Source: Nemertoderma westbladi (taxonomy: Eukaryota > Xenacoelomorpha > Nemertodermatida > Nemertodermatidae). From it: a stretch of DNA of 60,000 bases. Positions 22,081 through 33,633 of the stretch are shown piece by piece; the stretch's first letter is position 1, and every line of letters starts with the position of its first letter. The notes under the pieces are model-generated. The model made no database searches, had not been told where the DNA came from, and worked only from the letters and a program-made list of their open reading frames with translations. The DNA lies in contig JAUCBJ010003267.1 of assembly GCA_032718475.1 (NCBI GenBank), forward strand, positions 1 through 60,000, given 5' to 3'. A program made the translations under genes and the position numbers.

Positions 22081-23282
22081 CAGAAATTTTGAGAAACAGA
22101 TGCACTTTGAGACCCCGACTGTAAGCCGAAATCTTGGCCGAAATCTAAGTCGAAATCTTGTGGCCGAAATCTAAACCAGTCGCCGAGAATCTAAACCAGT
22201 CACCGACATTTTCATATTTTCTCGAAAGTCCCCCCATCTGCCAAAATTTAATTCGAATTGTTGGTTAAATTAAATATAGCGTTTAAGGTGGCAACAACCG
22301 CCAGCTTTATAATTATTCTACTGTAATCTAACTGTAGATATGGTTTAGTACCGTACCGTTGGTAATAGTTCTGTATTTCACACAGTATATATATTATATT
22401 GTTACATTTCTGGATTACTTAACGCTCGTCTATGGACGGGCCGTAAGTAATCCACCTATTTATTGATCGCTCACGTTGTCTTGGTTACTATTAATAACAG
22501 AGTGTATTATTAACTATTTCTTGTTGCAGTTACCTAATATAAGGTAATTATTTTTATTCCAAAATTGTAACATTACTCAACGCCGTTAGTATTAACAGCG
22601 AGTTGTTATTTAGCACTTTACAACTTTAGAGGACATTACAGCATTGAATTGGCCTGTACATTTAGTATTGTATTTGGTGTTATTGTTTACGTGGTAACCC
22701 ATGACGGCGTTAAGTAATGTCCACTACGGGGACATTACTTAACGCCATCATTGGATACCACGTAAACAATAGGTGGAAATTTTCCTGACAGCCAGATAGG
22801 CCTACTGCATTACCTACCGGTAGGCGGGGTATAGCTATTAATAACCAGTAGGGCCTAGCTATATTATTATAACATGGCTCCAAACGCCACCATAAATATA
22901 AGCTAACTTATTTATAACATAATTTATGTCATTTTTACATTTATTTATACGGCAACTAATATAATTTGTGCAGTTTCTATCACTTATAATATATATGTAC
23001 AATAATTTTGTAATGTTACAATTTTGGAATAAAACTACATACATACATACTTGTTGCAAAGTACTTTACAGTGTTCTGATCCTCGTGGCTTTATTTTCAC
23101 TCACTCACTAACGTTCGTTCGTGTAACAAAGCCACTCGGATCATATAAATAGTTATTACTAGCTAGTATGTTCGTCAACATGTTAGCTATTATTTTTATA
23201 ATTATATTACATTTTTTAAAATAGTTTTAAATTAATATACTAGCAAACGGAGCTAGCGGTAGCCTTGTGTGTACATAATGTA
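22081..23282. other. Non-coding region with short inverted repeats
   Basis: No gene is seen. GCCGAAATCT-like units recur at 22125-22175. Several hairpins cluster here: 22412-22453, 22682-22770, and 23077-23143 (GATCC(T/G)(C/A)GTGGCTTT arms). The motif TTACT(T/C)AACGC recurs on both strands between 22410 and 22750. Confidence 0.6.
22682..22770. repeat. 89-bp imperfect palindrome
   Basis: The outer arms ATTGTTTACGTGGTA / TACCACGTAAACAAT are exact. The inner arms GGCGTTAAGTAATGTCC / GGACATTACTTAACGCC are also exact, separated from the outer ones by mismatched segments and with an 8-nt-scale centre. This is likely a small MITE or cruciform-forming relic. Confidence 0.85.
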
Positions 23283-24037
23283 GCCTTTCGCCGTGCTCAG
23301 TCCACCCTGAAATCCTGTCGGTCTATTGCCATACTTCCTAGTTGCTGGTTATTATTCTGCTAAATTACGCATACACCAGACATCTTGGCTCCCTTGTGAA
23401 TTCGCGGCACTTGCGATTGCCATGGCTGACCAACATTTTTCCCCGTATATATCCCATTCATTGAATCAGTCAACTGTTCTCACCGACAGCAAGCCTTGCG
23501 TTCAGGCCTTCATCAAACTGTCCCGAGGTGCATACTCAGCTAGTCCACGTCTTTCCACTTATACTTCCTTGCCACAGTATCACAGTTTGGCCTAGACATG
23601 ACGATCATTAAGGGTGCCACAAATCTGTCAGCAGATTTCCAGAGCCGTAATGTACCACCATGCAGTTCAGGGAACTGCAAGATATGTCGCTTCCTTGACG
23701 AAACCGTCACTTCTCCAATAATCCGTTCACTCCATGATACCACCTCTGTAATTTCCACCAACTCCCGGAGGAGCCCGCAGTACCCCACAATGAGCATGAC
23801 CACCCTCAGGGTAGAGAGGATTCCAGTTGTGACCTGGAGTCTGGACCATTCCCATCTGACTTAGACACACCCAAAACTATTAAAACTACCAAACCCTGAA
23901 GCTATACTGAAACCCTACTACCCAAACGCCCTATCTATGCCAGCCGTCCAGCATGGCGTATTACGCAAACTGAATGCTCAGACATCAGACGTGCTAAAGC
24001 ACATTTGCGTCAGGGCACACGACCTTCTAAGAAGTAA
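23283..24037 (+). pseudogene. Ty3/gypsy pol relic (RNase H to pre-integrase region)
   Basis: Three frames carry gypsy-like pol pieces in the expected order. [11 protein letters not shown] sits at the RT/RNase H junction. [20 protein letters not shown] then [13 protein letters not shown] (about 23344-23510) is RNase H-like. NLSADFQSRNVPPC with CKICRF (about 23620-23695) follows, then PAWRITQTECSDIRRAKAHL with QGTRPSKK and a stop (23948-24037). A stretch holding the first RNase H catalytic Asp is deleted between about 23315 and 23330. No LTR or integrase core is seen. It is a decayed fragment. Confidence 0.72.
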
Positions 24038-24433
24038 TTAAGTAATTATTTATTTTGTTAATTTATATTGTTCATTCATTGTAGTTGGCGACAATAATAA
24101 ACGAACTTTATTGTAGTTGGCGACAAAAATAAACTAACTTTATTTTTCTTATCCATTTCGTCATCAGTCCCATTGACGGACTCCAACTTTTTTTCCTCTT
24201 TTCTAAATTCTTTCATCATTTCCAAAACATTGGTTGGTTGGTCCTTCAATAACTCACCCTAGAACACCAAATCAACTGACTATAGACTACCCACTGCTAA
24301 TCAATGATTACACCATGCAACATCCGGTTGCTGTTTAGTTTGTGTCGGTTTCACAAACACGTGCCTACCGCCCCCTGTAAGGTTTTTAATTCACACTTCC
24401 AATGCTTCTCAATATCAAGTACCATTGAATGTG
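24038..24433. other. Unique DNA with a short direct repeat
   Basis: Two copies of ATTGTAGTTGGCGACAA(A/T) followed by AATAAAC(G/T)AACTTTA occur at about 24079-24143. The TTGGCGAC core resembles a retroelement primer-binding site, but no LTR could be matched. Nothing else is recognised up to the tRNA-like relic. Confidence 0.45.
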
Positions 24434-24512
24434 TGTCCCAGTGTCCGAGTGGATAACGCGCCTGAACTGCTTTCAAGATATTGTTAGTGGCGCAGGTTAA
24501 AATCCGAGTAAA
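24434..24512 (+). pseudogene. tRNA-Ser-like relic (pseudogene or SINE head)
   Basis: GTGTCCGAGTGGATAACGCG resembles the D-arm/A box of type II tRNAs. GAACTGCTTTC fits an anticodon loop with GCT (Ser). A long variable region is followed by GCAGGTTAAAATCC, a degenerate B box (two changes from GGTTCGAATCC). The acceptor ends do not pair, so it is not a functional tRNA. It directly precedes the PLE fragment. Confidence 0.5.
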
Positions 24513-24525
24513 GGAAATATAAATT

Positions 24526-24744
24526 TGTTTCTGTAAAGTGGCTGCATCTACCTACATTGTTAATTCCAAACGTCAGTACAGAGTTCGCGTTTTCGAACAC
24601 TTATCGAGATCGGTCAGAACTGGAAAGACTAAGAAATCCCCACGGCACTCACTTATTCGTGAACATGCTAAAGAATCCGAGCACTCTTTCTCGTACACAG
24701 ACTTCTCTCTCTACGGCACTCAACTATTCGTGAACATGCTATAG
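24526..24744 (+). pseudogene. PLE GIY-YIG endonuclease fragment, left part
   Basis: The frame opens after a TAA at about 24520 (CFCKVAAS...) and runs into the satellite, where the 71-bp period shifts frame to a stop at 24744. Conserved features are the Arg/Glu-His helix RVRVFEHLSRS, RTGKT, and the HSLIREH motif before the SYTDFSLYG segment. The classic GIY and YIG strands are only partly represented (TYIVNSKRQ, where YIG would read YIV). It gives the ancestral sequence of the satellite 4 monomer. Confidence 0.72.
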
Positions 24745-27700
24745 AACCCGAGCACTCTTTCTCGTACACAGACTTCTCTCTCTACGACACTCAACTATTC
24801 GTGAACATGCTATAGAATCCGAGCACTCTTTCTTGTACACAGACTTCCCTCTCCCCACGGCACTCAACTATTCGTGAACATGCTATAGAATCCGAGCACT
24901 CTTTTTCGTACACACACTTCTCTCTCTACGGCACTCAACTATTCGTGAACATGCTATAGAATCCGAGCACTCTTTCTTGTACACAGACTTCCCTCTCCCC
25001 ACGGCACTCAACTATTCGTGAACATGCTATAGAATCCGAGCACTCTTTCTCGTACACAGACTTCCCTCTCTACGACACTCAACTATTCGTGAACATGCTA
25101 TAGAATCCGAGCACTCTTTCTTGTACACAGACTTCTCTCTCTACGGCACTCAACTATTCGTGAACATGCTATAGAATCCGAGCACTCTTTCTTGTACACA
25201 GACTTCTCTCTCTACGGCACTCAACTATTCGTGAACATGCTATATAATCCGAGCACTCTTTCTCGTACACAGACTTCTCTCTCTGCGACACTCAACTATT
25301 CGTGAACATGCTATAGAATCCGAGCACTCTTTCTCGTACACAGACTTCTCTCTCTATGGCACTCAACTATTCGTGAACATGCTATAGAATCCGAGCACTC
25401 TATCTCGTACACACACTTCTCTCTCTACGACACACAACTATTCGTGAACATGCTATAGAATCCGAGCACTCTTTCTCGTACACAGACTTCTCTCTCTGCG
25501 ACACTCAACTATTCGTGAACATGCTATATAATCCGAGCACTCTTTCTCGTACACAGACTTCTCTCTCTACGGCACTCAACTATTCGTGAACATGCTATAT
25601 AATCCGAGCACTCTTTCTCGTACACAGACTTCTCTCTCTGCGACACTCAACTATTCGTGAACATGCTATAGAATCCGAGCACTCTTTCTCGTACACAGAC
25701 TTCTCTCTCTATGGCACTCAACTATTCGTGAACATGCTATAGAATCCGAGCATTCTATCTCGTGCACACACTTCTCTCTCTGCGACACTCAACTATTCGT
25801 GAACATGCTATAGAATCCGAGCACTCTTTCTCGTACACAGACTTCCCTCTCTAGGCACTCAACTATTCGTGAATATGCTATAGAATCCGAGCACTCTTTC
25901 TCGTACACAGACTTCTCTCTCTACGACACTCAACTATTCGTGAACATGCTATATAATCCGAGCACTCTTTCTCGTACACAGACTTCCCTCTCTAGGCACT
26001 CAACTATTCGTGAACATGCTATATAATCCGAGCACTCTTTCTCGTACACAGACTTCTCTCTCTACGGCACTCAACTATTCGTGAACATGCTATATAATCC
26101 GAGCACTCTTTCTCGTACACAGACTTCTCTCTCTGCGACACTCAACTATTCGTGAACATGCTATAGAATCCGAGCACTCTTTCTCGTACACAGACTTCTC
26201 TCTCTATGGCACTCAACTATTCGTGAACATGCTATAGAATCCGAGCACTCTATCTCGTACACAGACTTCTCTCTCTATGGCACTCAACTATTCGTGAACA
26301 TGCTATAGAATCCGAGCACTCTTTCTTGTACACAGACTTCCCTCTCCCCACGGCACTCAACTATTCGTGAACATGCTATATAATCCGAGCACTCTTTCTC
26401 GTACACAGACCTCTCTCTCTGCGACACTCAACTATTCGTGAACATGCTATATAATCCGAGCACTCTTTCTCGTACACAGACTTCTCTCTCTGCGACACTC
26501 AACTATTCGTGAACATGCTATAGAATCCGAGCACTCTTTCTCGTACACAGACTTCTCTCTCTATGGCACTCAACTATTCGTGAACATGCTATAGAATCCG
26601 AGCACTCTTTCTCGTACACAGACTTCTCTCTCTATGGCACTCAACTATTCGTGAACATGCTATAGAATCCGAGCACTCTTTCTTGTACACAGACTTCCCT
26701 CTCCCCACGGCACTCAACTATTCGTGAACATGCTATAGAATCCGAGCACTCTTTCTTGTACACAGACTTCCCTCTCCCCACGGCACTCAACTATTCGTGA
26801 ACATGCTATAGAATCCGAGCACTCTTTCTCGTACACAGACTTCCCTCTCTACGGCACTCAACTATTCGTGAACATGCTATAGAATCCGAACACTCTTTCT
26901 CGTACACAGACTTCCCTCTCTATGGCACTCAACTATTCGTGAACATGCTATAGAATCCGAGCACTCTTTCTTGTACACAGACTTCCCTCTCCCCACGGCA
27001 CTCAACTATTCGTGAACATGCTATATAATCCGAGCACTCTTTCTCGTACACAGACTTCTCTCTCTGCGACACTCAACTATTCGTGAACATGCTATATAAT
27101 CCGAGCACTCTTTCTCGTACACAGACTTCTCTCTCTGCGACACTCAACTATTCGTGAACATGCTATATAATCCGAGCACTCTTTCTCGTACACAGACTTC
27201 TCTCTCTGCGACACTCAACTATTCGTGAACATGCTATAGAATCCGAGCACTCTTTCTCGTACACAGACTTCTCTCTCTATGGCACTCAACTATTCGTGAA
27301 CATGCTATAGAATCCGAGCACTCTTTCTCGTACACAGACTTCCCTCTCCCCACGGCACTCAACTATTCGTGAACATGCTATAGAATCCGAACACTCTTTC
27401 TCGTACACAGACTTCTCTCTCTACGACACTCAACTATTCGTGAACATGCTATAGAATCCGAGCACTCTTTCTCGTACACACACTTCTCTCTCTACGACAC
27501 TCAACTATTCGTGAACATGCTATAGTATCCGAGCACTCTTTCTCGTACACAGACTTCCCTCTCTACGGCACTCAACTATTCGTGAACATGCTATAGAATC
27601 CGAGCACTCTTTCTCGTACACAGACTTCCCTCTCTACGACACTCAACTATTCGTGAACATGCTATAGAATCCGAGCACTCTATCTCGTACACACACTTCT

Positions 27701-30700
27701 CTCTCTACGACACTCAACTATTCGTGAACATGCTATAGAATCCGAGCACTCTTTCTTGTACACAGACTTCTCTCTCTACGGCACTCAACTATTCGTGAAC
27801 ATGCTATAGTATCCGAGCACTCTTTCTCGTACACAGACTTCCCTCTCCCCACGGCACTCAACTATTCGTGAACATGCTATAGAATCCGAACACTCTTTCT
27901 CGTACACAGACTTCTCTCTCTACGACACTCAACTATTCGTGAACATGCTATAGAATCCGAACACTCTTTCTCGTACACAGACTTCTCTCTCTATGGCACT
28001 CAACTATTCGTGAACATGCTATAGAATCCGAGCACTCTTTCTCGTACACAGACTTCTCTCTCTATGGCACTCAACTATTCGTGAACATGCTATAGAATCC
28101 GAGCACTCTTTCTCGTACACAGACTTCCCTCTCCCCACGGCACTCAACTATTCGTGAACATGCTATAGAATCCGAACACTCTTTCTCGTACACAGACTTC
28201 TCTCTCTACGACACTCAACTATTCGTGAACATGCTATATAATCCGAACACTCTTTCTTGTACACAGACTTCCCTCTCCCCACGGCACTCAACTATTCGTG
28301 AACATGCTATAGAATCCGAACACTCTTTCTCGTACACAGACTTCTCTCTCTATGGCACTCAACCATTCGTGAACATGCTATAGAATCCGAGCACTCTTTC
28401 TCGTACACAGACTTCTCTCTCTATGGCACTCAACTATTCGTGAACATGCTATAGAATCCGAGCACTCTATCTCGTACACACACTTCTCTCTCTACGACAC
28501 TCAACTATTCGTGAACATGCTATAGAATCCGAGCACTCTTTCTTGTACACAGACTTCTCTCTCTACGGCACTCAACTATTCGTGAACATGCTATAGTATC
28601 CGAGCACTCTTTCTCGTACACAGACTTCCCTCTCTACGGCACTCAACTATTCGTGAACATGCTATAGAATCCGAGCACTCTTTCTCGTACACACACTTCT
28701 CTCTCTACGACACTCAACTATTCGTGAACATGCTATAGTATCCGAGCACTCTTTCTCGTACACAGATTTCCCTCTCTACGGCACTCAACTATTCGTGAAC
28801 ATGCTATAGAATCCGAGCACTCTTTCTCGTACACAGACTTCCCTCTCTACGACACTCAACTATTCGTGAACATGCTATAGAATCCGAGCACTCTATCTCG
28901 TACACACACTTCTCTCTCTACGACACTCAACTATTCGTGAACATGCTATAGAATCCGAGCACTCTTTCTCGTACACAGACTTCCCTCTCTACGACACTCA
29001 ACTATTCGTGAACATGCTATAGAATCCGAGCACTCTATCTCGTACACACACTTCTCTCTCTACGACACTCAACTATTCGTGAACATGCTATAGAATCCGA
29101 GCACTCTTTCTCGAACTATTCGTGAACATGCTATAGAATCCGAACACTCTTTCTCGTACACAGACTTCCCTCTCTACGACACTCAACTATTCGTGAACAT
29201 GCTATAGAATCCGAGCACTCTATCTCGTACACACACTTCTCTCTCTACGACACTAAACTATTCGTGAACATGCTATAGAATCCGAGCACTCTTTCTCGAA
29301 CTATTCGTGAACATGCTATAGAATCCGAACACTCTTTCTCGTACACAGACTTATCTCTCTACGACACTCAACTATTCGTGAACATGCTATAGAATCCGAG
29401 CACTCTTTTTCGTACACACACTTCTCTCTCTACGGCACTCAACTATTCGTGAACATGCTATAGAATCCGAGCACTCTTTCTTGTACACACACTTCTCTCT
29501 CTACGGCACTCAACTATTCGTGAACATGCTATAGAATCCGAGCACTCTTTCTTGTACACAGACTTCTCTCCCCACGGCACTCAACTATTCGTGAACATGC
29601 TATAGAATCCGAGCACTCTATCTCGTACACAGACTTCTCTCCCCACGACACTCAACTATTCGTGAACATGCTATAGAATCCGAGCACTCTTTCTCGTACA
29701 CAGACTTCTCTCTCTACGGCACTCAACTATTCGTGAACATGCTATAGAATCCGAGCACTCTATCTCGTACACACACTTCTCTCTCTACGACACTCAACTA
29801 TTCGTGAACATGCTATAGAATCCGAGCACTCTTTCTCGTACACAGACTTCTCTCTCTGCGACACTCAACTATTCGTGAACATGCTATAGAATCCGAGCAC
29901 TCTTTCTCGTACACAGACTTCTCTCTCTGCGACACTCAACTATTCGTGAACATGCTATAGAATCCGAGCACTCTTTCTCGTACACAGACTTCTCTCTCTG
30001 CGACACTCAACTATTCGTGAACATGCTATAGAATCCGAGCACTCTTTCTCGTACACAGACTTCTCTCTCTACGGCACTCAACTATTCGTGAACATGCTAT
30101 AGAATCCGAGCACTCTTTCTTGTACACAGACTTCCCTCTCTACGGCACTCAACTATTCGTGAACATGCTATAGAATCCGAGCACTCTATCTCGTACACAC
30201 ACTTCTCTCTCTACGACACTCAACTATTCGTGAACATGCTATAGAATCCGAACACTCTTTCTCGTACACAGACTTCCCTCTCCCCACGGCACTCAACTAT
30301 TCGTGAACATGCTATAGAATCCGAGCACTCTTTCTTGTACACACACTTCCCTCTCCCCACGGCACTCAACTATTCGTGAACATGCTATAGAATCCGAGCA
30401 CTCTTTCTTGTACACACACTTCCCTCTCCCCACGGCACTCAACTATTCGTGAACATGCTATAGAATCCGAGCACTCTTTCTTGTACACACACTTCCCTCT
30501 CCCCACGGCACTCAACTATTCGTGAACATGCTATAGAATCCGAGCACTCTTTCTTGTACACACACTTCCCTCTCCCCACGGCACTCAACTATTCGTGAAC
30601 ATGCTATAGAATCCGAGCACTCTTTCTTGTACACACACTTCCCTCTCCCCACGGCACTCAACTATTCGTGAACATGCTATAGAATCCGAGCACTCTTTCT

Positions 30701-31683
30701 TGTACACACACTTCCCTCTCCCCACGGCACTCAACTATTCGTGAACATGCTATAGAATCCGAGCACTCTTTCTTGTACACACACTTCCCTCTCCCCACGG
30801 CACTCAACTATTCGTGAACATGCTATAGAATCCGAGCACTCTTTCTTGTACACACACTTCCCTCTCCCCACGACACTCAACTATTCGTGAACATGCTATA
30901 GAATCCGAGCACTCTTTCTTGTACACACACTTCCCTCTCCCCACGGCACTCAACTATTCGTGAACATGCTATAGAATCCGAGCACTCTTTCTTGTACACA
31001 CACTTCCCTCTCCCCACGGCACTCAACTATTCGTGAACATGCTATAGAATCCGAGCACTCTTTCTTGCACACACACTTCTCTCTCTACGGCACTCAACTA
31101 TTCGTGAACATGCTATAGAATCCGAGCACTCTTTCTTGTACACAGACTTCCCTCTCCCCACGGCACTCAACTATTCGTGAACATGCTATAGAATCCGAGC
31201 ACTCTTTCTCGTACACAGACTTCTCTCCCCACGACACTCAACTATTCGTGAACATGCTATAGAATCCGAGCACTCTTTCTCGTACACAGACTTCTCTCCC
31301 CACGACACTCAACTATTCGTGAACATGCTATAGAATCCGAGCACTCTTTCTCGTACACAGACTTCCCTCTCTACGGCACTCAACTATTCGTGAACATGCT
31401 ATAGAATCCGAGCACTCTTTCTCGTATACAGACTTCTCTCTCTACGACACTCAACTATTCGTGAACATGCTATAGTATCCGAGACCTCTATCTCGTACAC
31501 AGACTTCTCTCCCCACGGCACTCAACTATTCGTGAACATGCTATAGAATCCGAGCACTCTTTCTTGTACACACACTTCCCTCTCCCCACGGCACTCAACT
31601 ATTCGTGAACATGCTATAGAATCCGAGCACTCTATCTCGTACACACACTTCTCTCTCTACGACACTCAACTATTCGTGAACAT
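24646..31683 (+). repeat. Satellite 4, left block: about 98 copies of a 69-73 bp monomer
   Basis: The monomer begins CACTCAACTATTCGTGAACA, then TGCTATAGAATCCGAGCACT, then CTTTCTCGTACACAGACTTC and a TCTCTCTACGG-type end. Length variants are 71 bp (CTCTCTACGG), 73 bp (CTCCCCACGG) and 69 bp (CTCTAGG). The first copy translates as the PLE HSLIREH...DFSLYG segment, and consensus units translate in the same frame as HSTIREHAIESEHSFSYTDF. As 71 is not a multiple of 3, the array is not codable. Between 30300 and 31060 the CTCCCC subtype is almost uniform, marking recent local amplification. Confidence 0.97.
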
Positions 31684-32468
31684 TGTTCCGTCGATATTCT
31701 TTCCCTCTAAGAACGTCGTTTCTACGCGTCCGTTTCGTTCGTCAAGAAAACTCAGTTCAAGTCCTAGTTACTTTAATATTCAATATGTATAAACGGCACC
31801 AGTGCACAATCACATGATGACGCTTCCTTCCTTCAAACAAATTACTTATAACACGTACAGTACAAATGCACTGTACGTTCAGTTCAATTAGAACAATAAT
31901 AGTTAAGTTCAGTGACCAATAGGTCACTGAATAGAGTCCAAAAAGTTCAGTTCGTGAAACAAGTCGAATCAAACAATAAACGAACGAACGAAAGAACGAA
32001 CGGTGAAAACTATGTAACGTTTCTACAAAGTTATATCGACAGAATGAATCTAATGTCATCCTGCTCTTGTCATATATGAATGGAAGGAAAGCCATCTGGG
32101 ATTGGTTTACCAAACAACAATAGGCCGTAGAAAATGGGGCCAAAATATAATACGTTATACACCAATATACACAGGTAAGGGTAAATCCCAGAGGATGCCT
32201 TACACTTCCATTGTTGCCTCTCACTCAATGTGTCCTTTCACTTTAAATGGTTCTAATATTCACTCACTCATTATAGGATATGATAATTCTCTCGTGAACA
32301 TGAGGCGAGCAAGCCTTCATGCAAGATACACTATACTTTTACTTTTGTGACGTCATGTTATGACGTCATGACATTCTCTCTCAATAAAATGGAATTTCTA
32401 CGGCAATAACAGGTGATAAGAATTTTGGGCCATACTGTACGATGAAATACTGACTATAGTCGGGAACA
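31684..32468 (-). repeat. BEL 3' LTR (785 bp)
   Basis: Bounded by TGTTCC and GGAACA. It holds two CRE palindromes TGACGTCA (32348-32355 and 32361-32368) and a CGAA/GAAC microsatellite near 31979-32001. ORFs inside (155 and 82 codons) recur unchanged in the other LTR and have no recognised product. Confidence 0.95.
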
Positions 32469-32484
32469 AACTCCCCCCAGAAAC
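32469..32484 (-). promoter_or_regulatory. BEL polypurine tract
   Basis: On the minus strand TCTGGGGGGAGTT directly precedes the 3' LTR, the expected position of the plus-strand primer for reverse transcription. Confidence 0.7.
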
Positions 32485-33633
32485 CACTATAAATGGTTTC
32501 TCGAGGAAATCACGACTATATTAAAAAGTTTGAGTCCGAAAACGATATATATCAACTGTCATCCCGCGATGTAAGCCCCCTGGCAACATTACACGCTCAT
32601 GGATTGCCAAACCATGAGTGGTTTCCTATTTCCCTCTATAAATTCATTACAATTCAATCAAGTCCTTTTAAAATACCGATATACGAAATATTTCGTAGTT
32701 CAATAATGCTTCAAGATAAATCGCTAGTTAGTTCATCCTAGGTACATATTGCAAAAGTAGTGCCATTCAATTATATATATATATATGGTTAGAGCATATC
32801 AAATAATGTATTTCCCTTTCATGATTATGGGGTCCCTCGTTTATTTTTGTAATAACAATCGAACATAAACGCTCCATCCACGGTCACCACTAGTCGCTGC
32901 TACCATGGTCACTCCCCCCATGGGGTCTCCTGCGGTGGGGAATCCTTCCCTTCTATCAGAATTCGCGGTCACGATACTTTCGCGTTCCTCCATTTCGTAC
33001 CCTGAGACAAGACAGTTCATAAGCCAAGTTTTAAATGTTTCTCCCCGTGGTACCACTTCGCCACCGCATCCTTTACACATCACAGTCCTCATTACGGCTC
33101 CTCTGAGATTAATTCTAATAAGCTAGTTATATATGATAATTCTTCTATATCCAGATCAAGTACTATCATTAATAACGTATAATATCCATAATCGACTAAA
33201 AGGTCAGTTACACTATAAAGTTTTATTATACATTCTGGAATTTGCTGGTTTCATGTTCTATGGTTGCTGCTAATGAAATCTATGTTTCCCATAATTTAAG
33301 TTCATTTTATACTGCAATTGTTCCATGCATTCATTCCTTCAGTTCATTCCGCAACTGAGAAGTTGCAAGTTCATTGTTCATTAGGGCTGTGTTCAATATT
33401 GCGTCATATAACCATTCATTCATTTCACACATACATTTTATGTTCCGGAAACATAAATTTCACCCCAGGTTACCATTCAGTCCATGTACCTATATACCGG
33501 TATCTGCCTATCCTAAAGTACTAATTCAGTTTTCTTCTACTCATTTGTAAATTTGATAATATATTTTGAATCTTAATTTAGGTACGATTTGAGGTATACA
33601 TGGACCCTCCCCCCATGCCTTTGTCATAAATTA
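32485..33633 (-). other. BEL 3' spacer between pol and LTR
   Basis: About 1.15 kb without a recognised domain. It contains one 83-codon minus-strand frame (33092-32841) with an MCKGCGGEV Cys motif, which could be chance or a small accessory ORF. A short TA-repeat is at 32775-32786. No env-like features (signal peptide, membrane anchor) were noticed. Confidence 0.5.

Noticed and set aside
24646-31683. 3' splice-site-like TTTCTCGTACACAG in each satellite 4 unit
   Set aside because: The pyrimidine tract and CAG fit an acceptor loosely, but the origin of the unit from PLE codons explains the sequence, and the motif is on the strand opposite to the kinase exons.
31757-32350. 155-codon (minus) and 82-codon (plus) ORFs
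   Set aside because: They lie wholly in the BEL LTR and recur unchanged at 41617-42210; no domain is recognised, so they are chance frames in the LTR.
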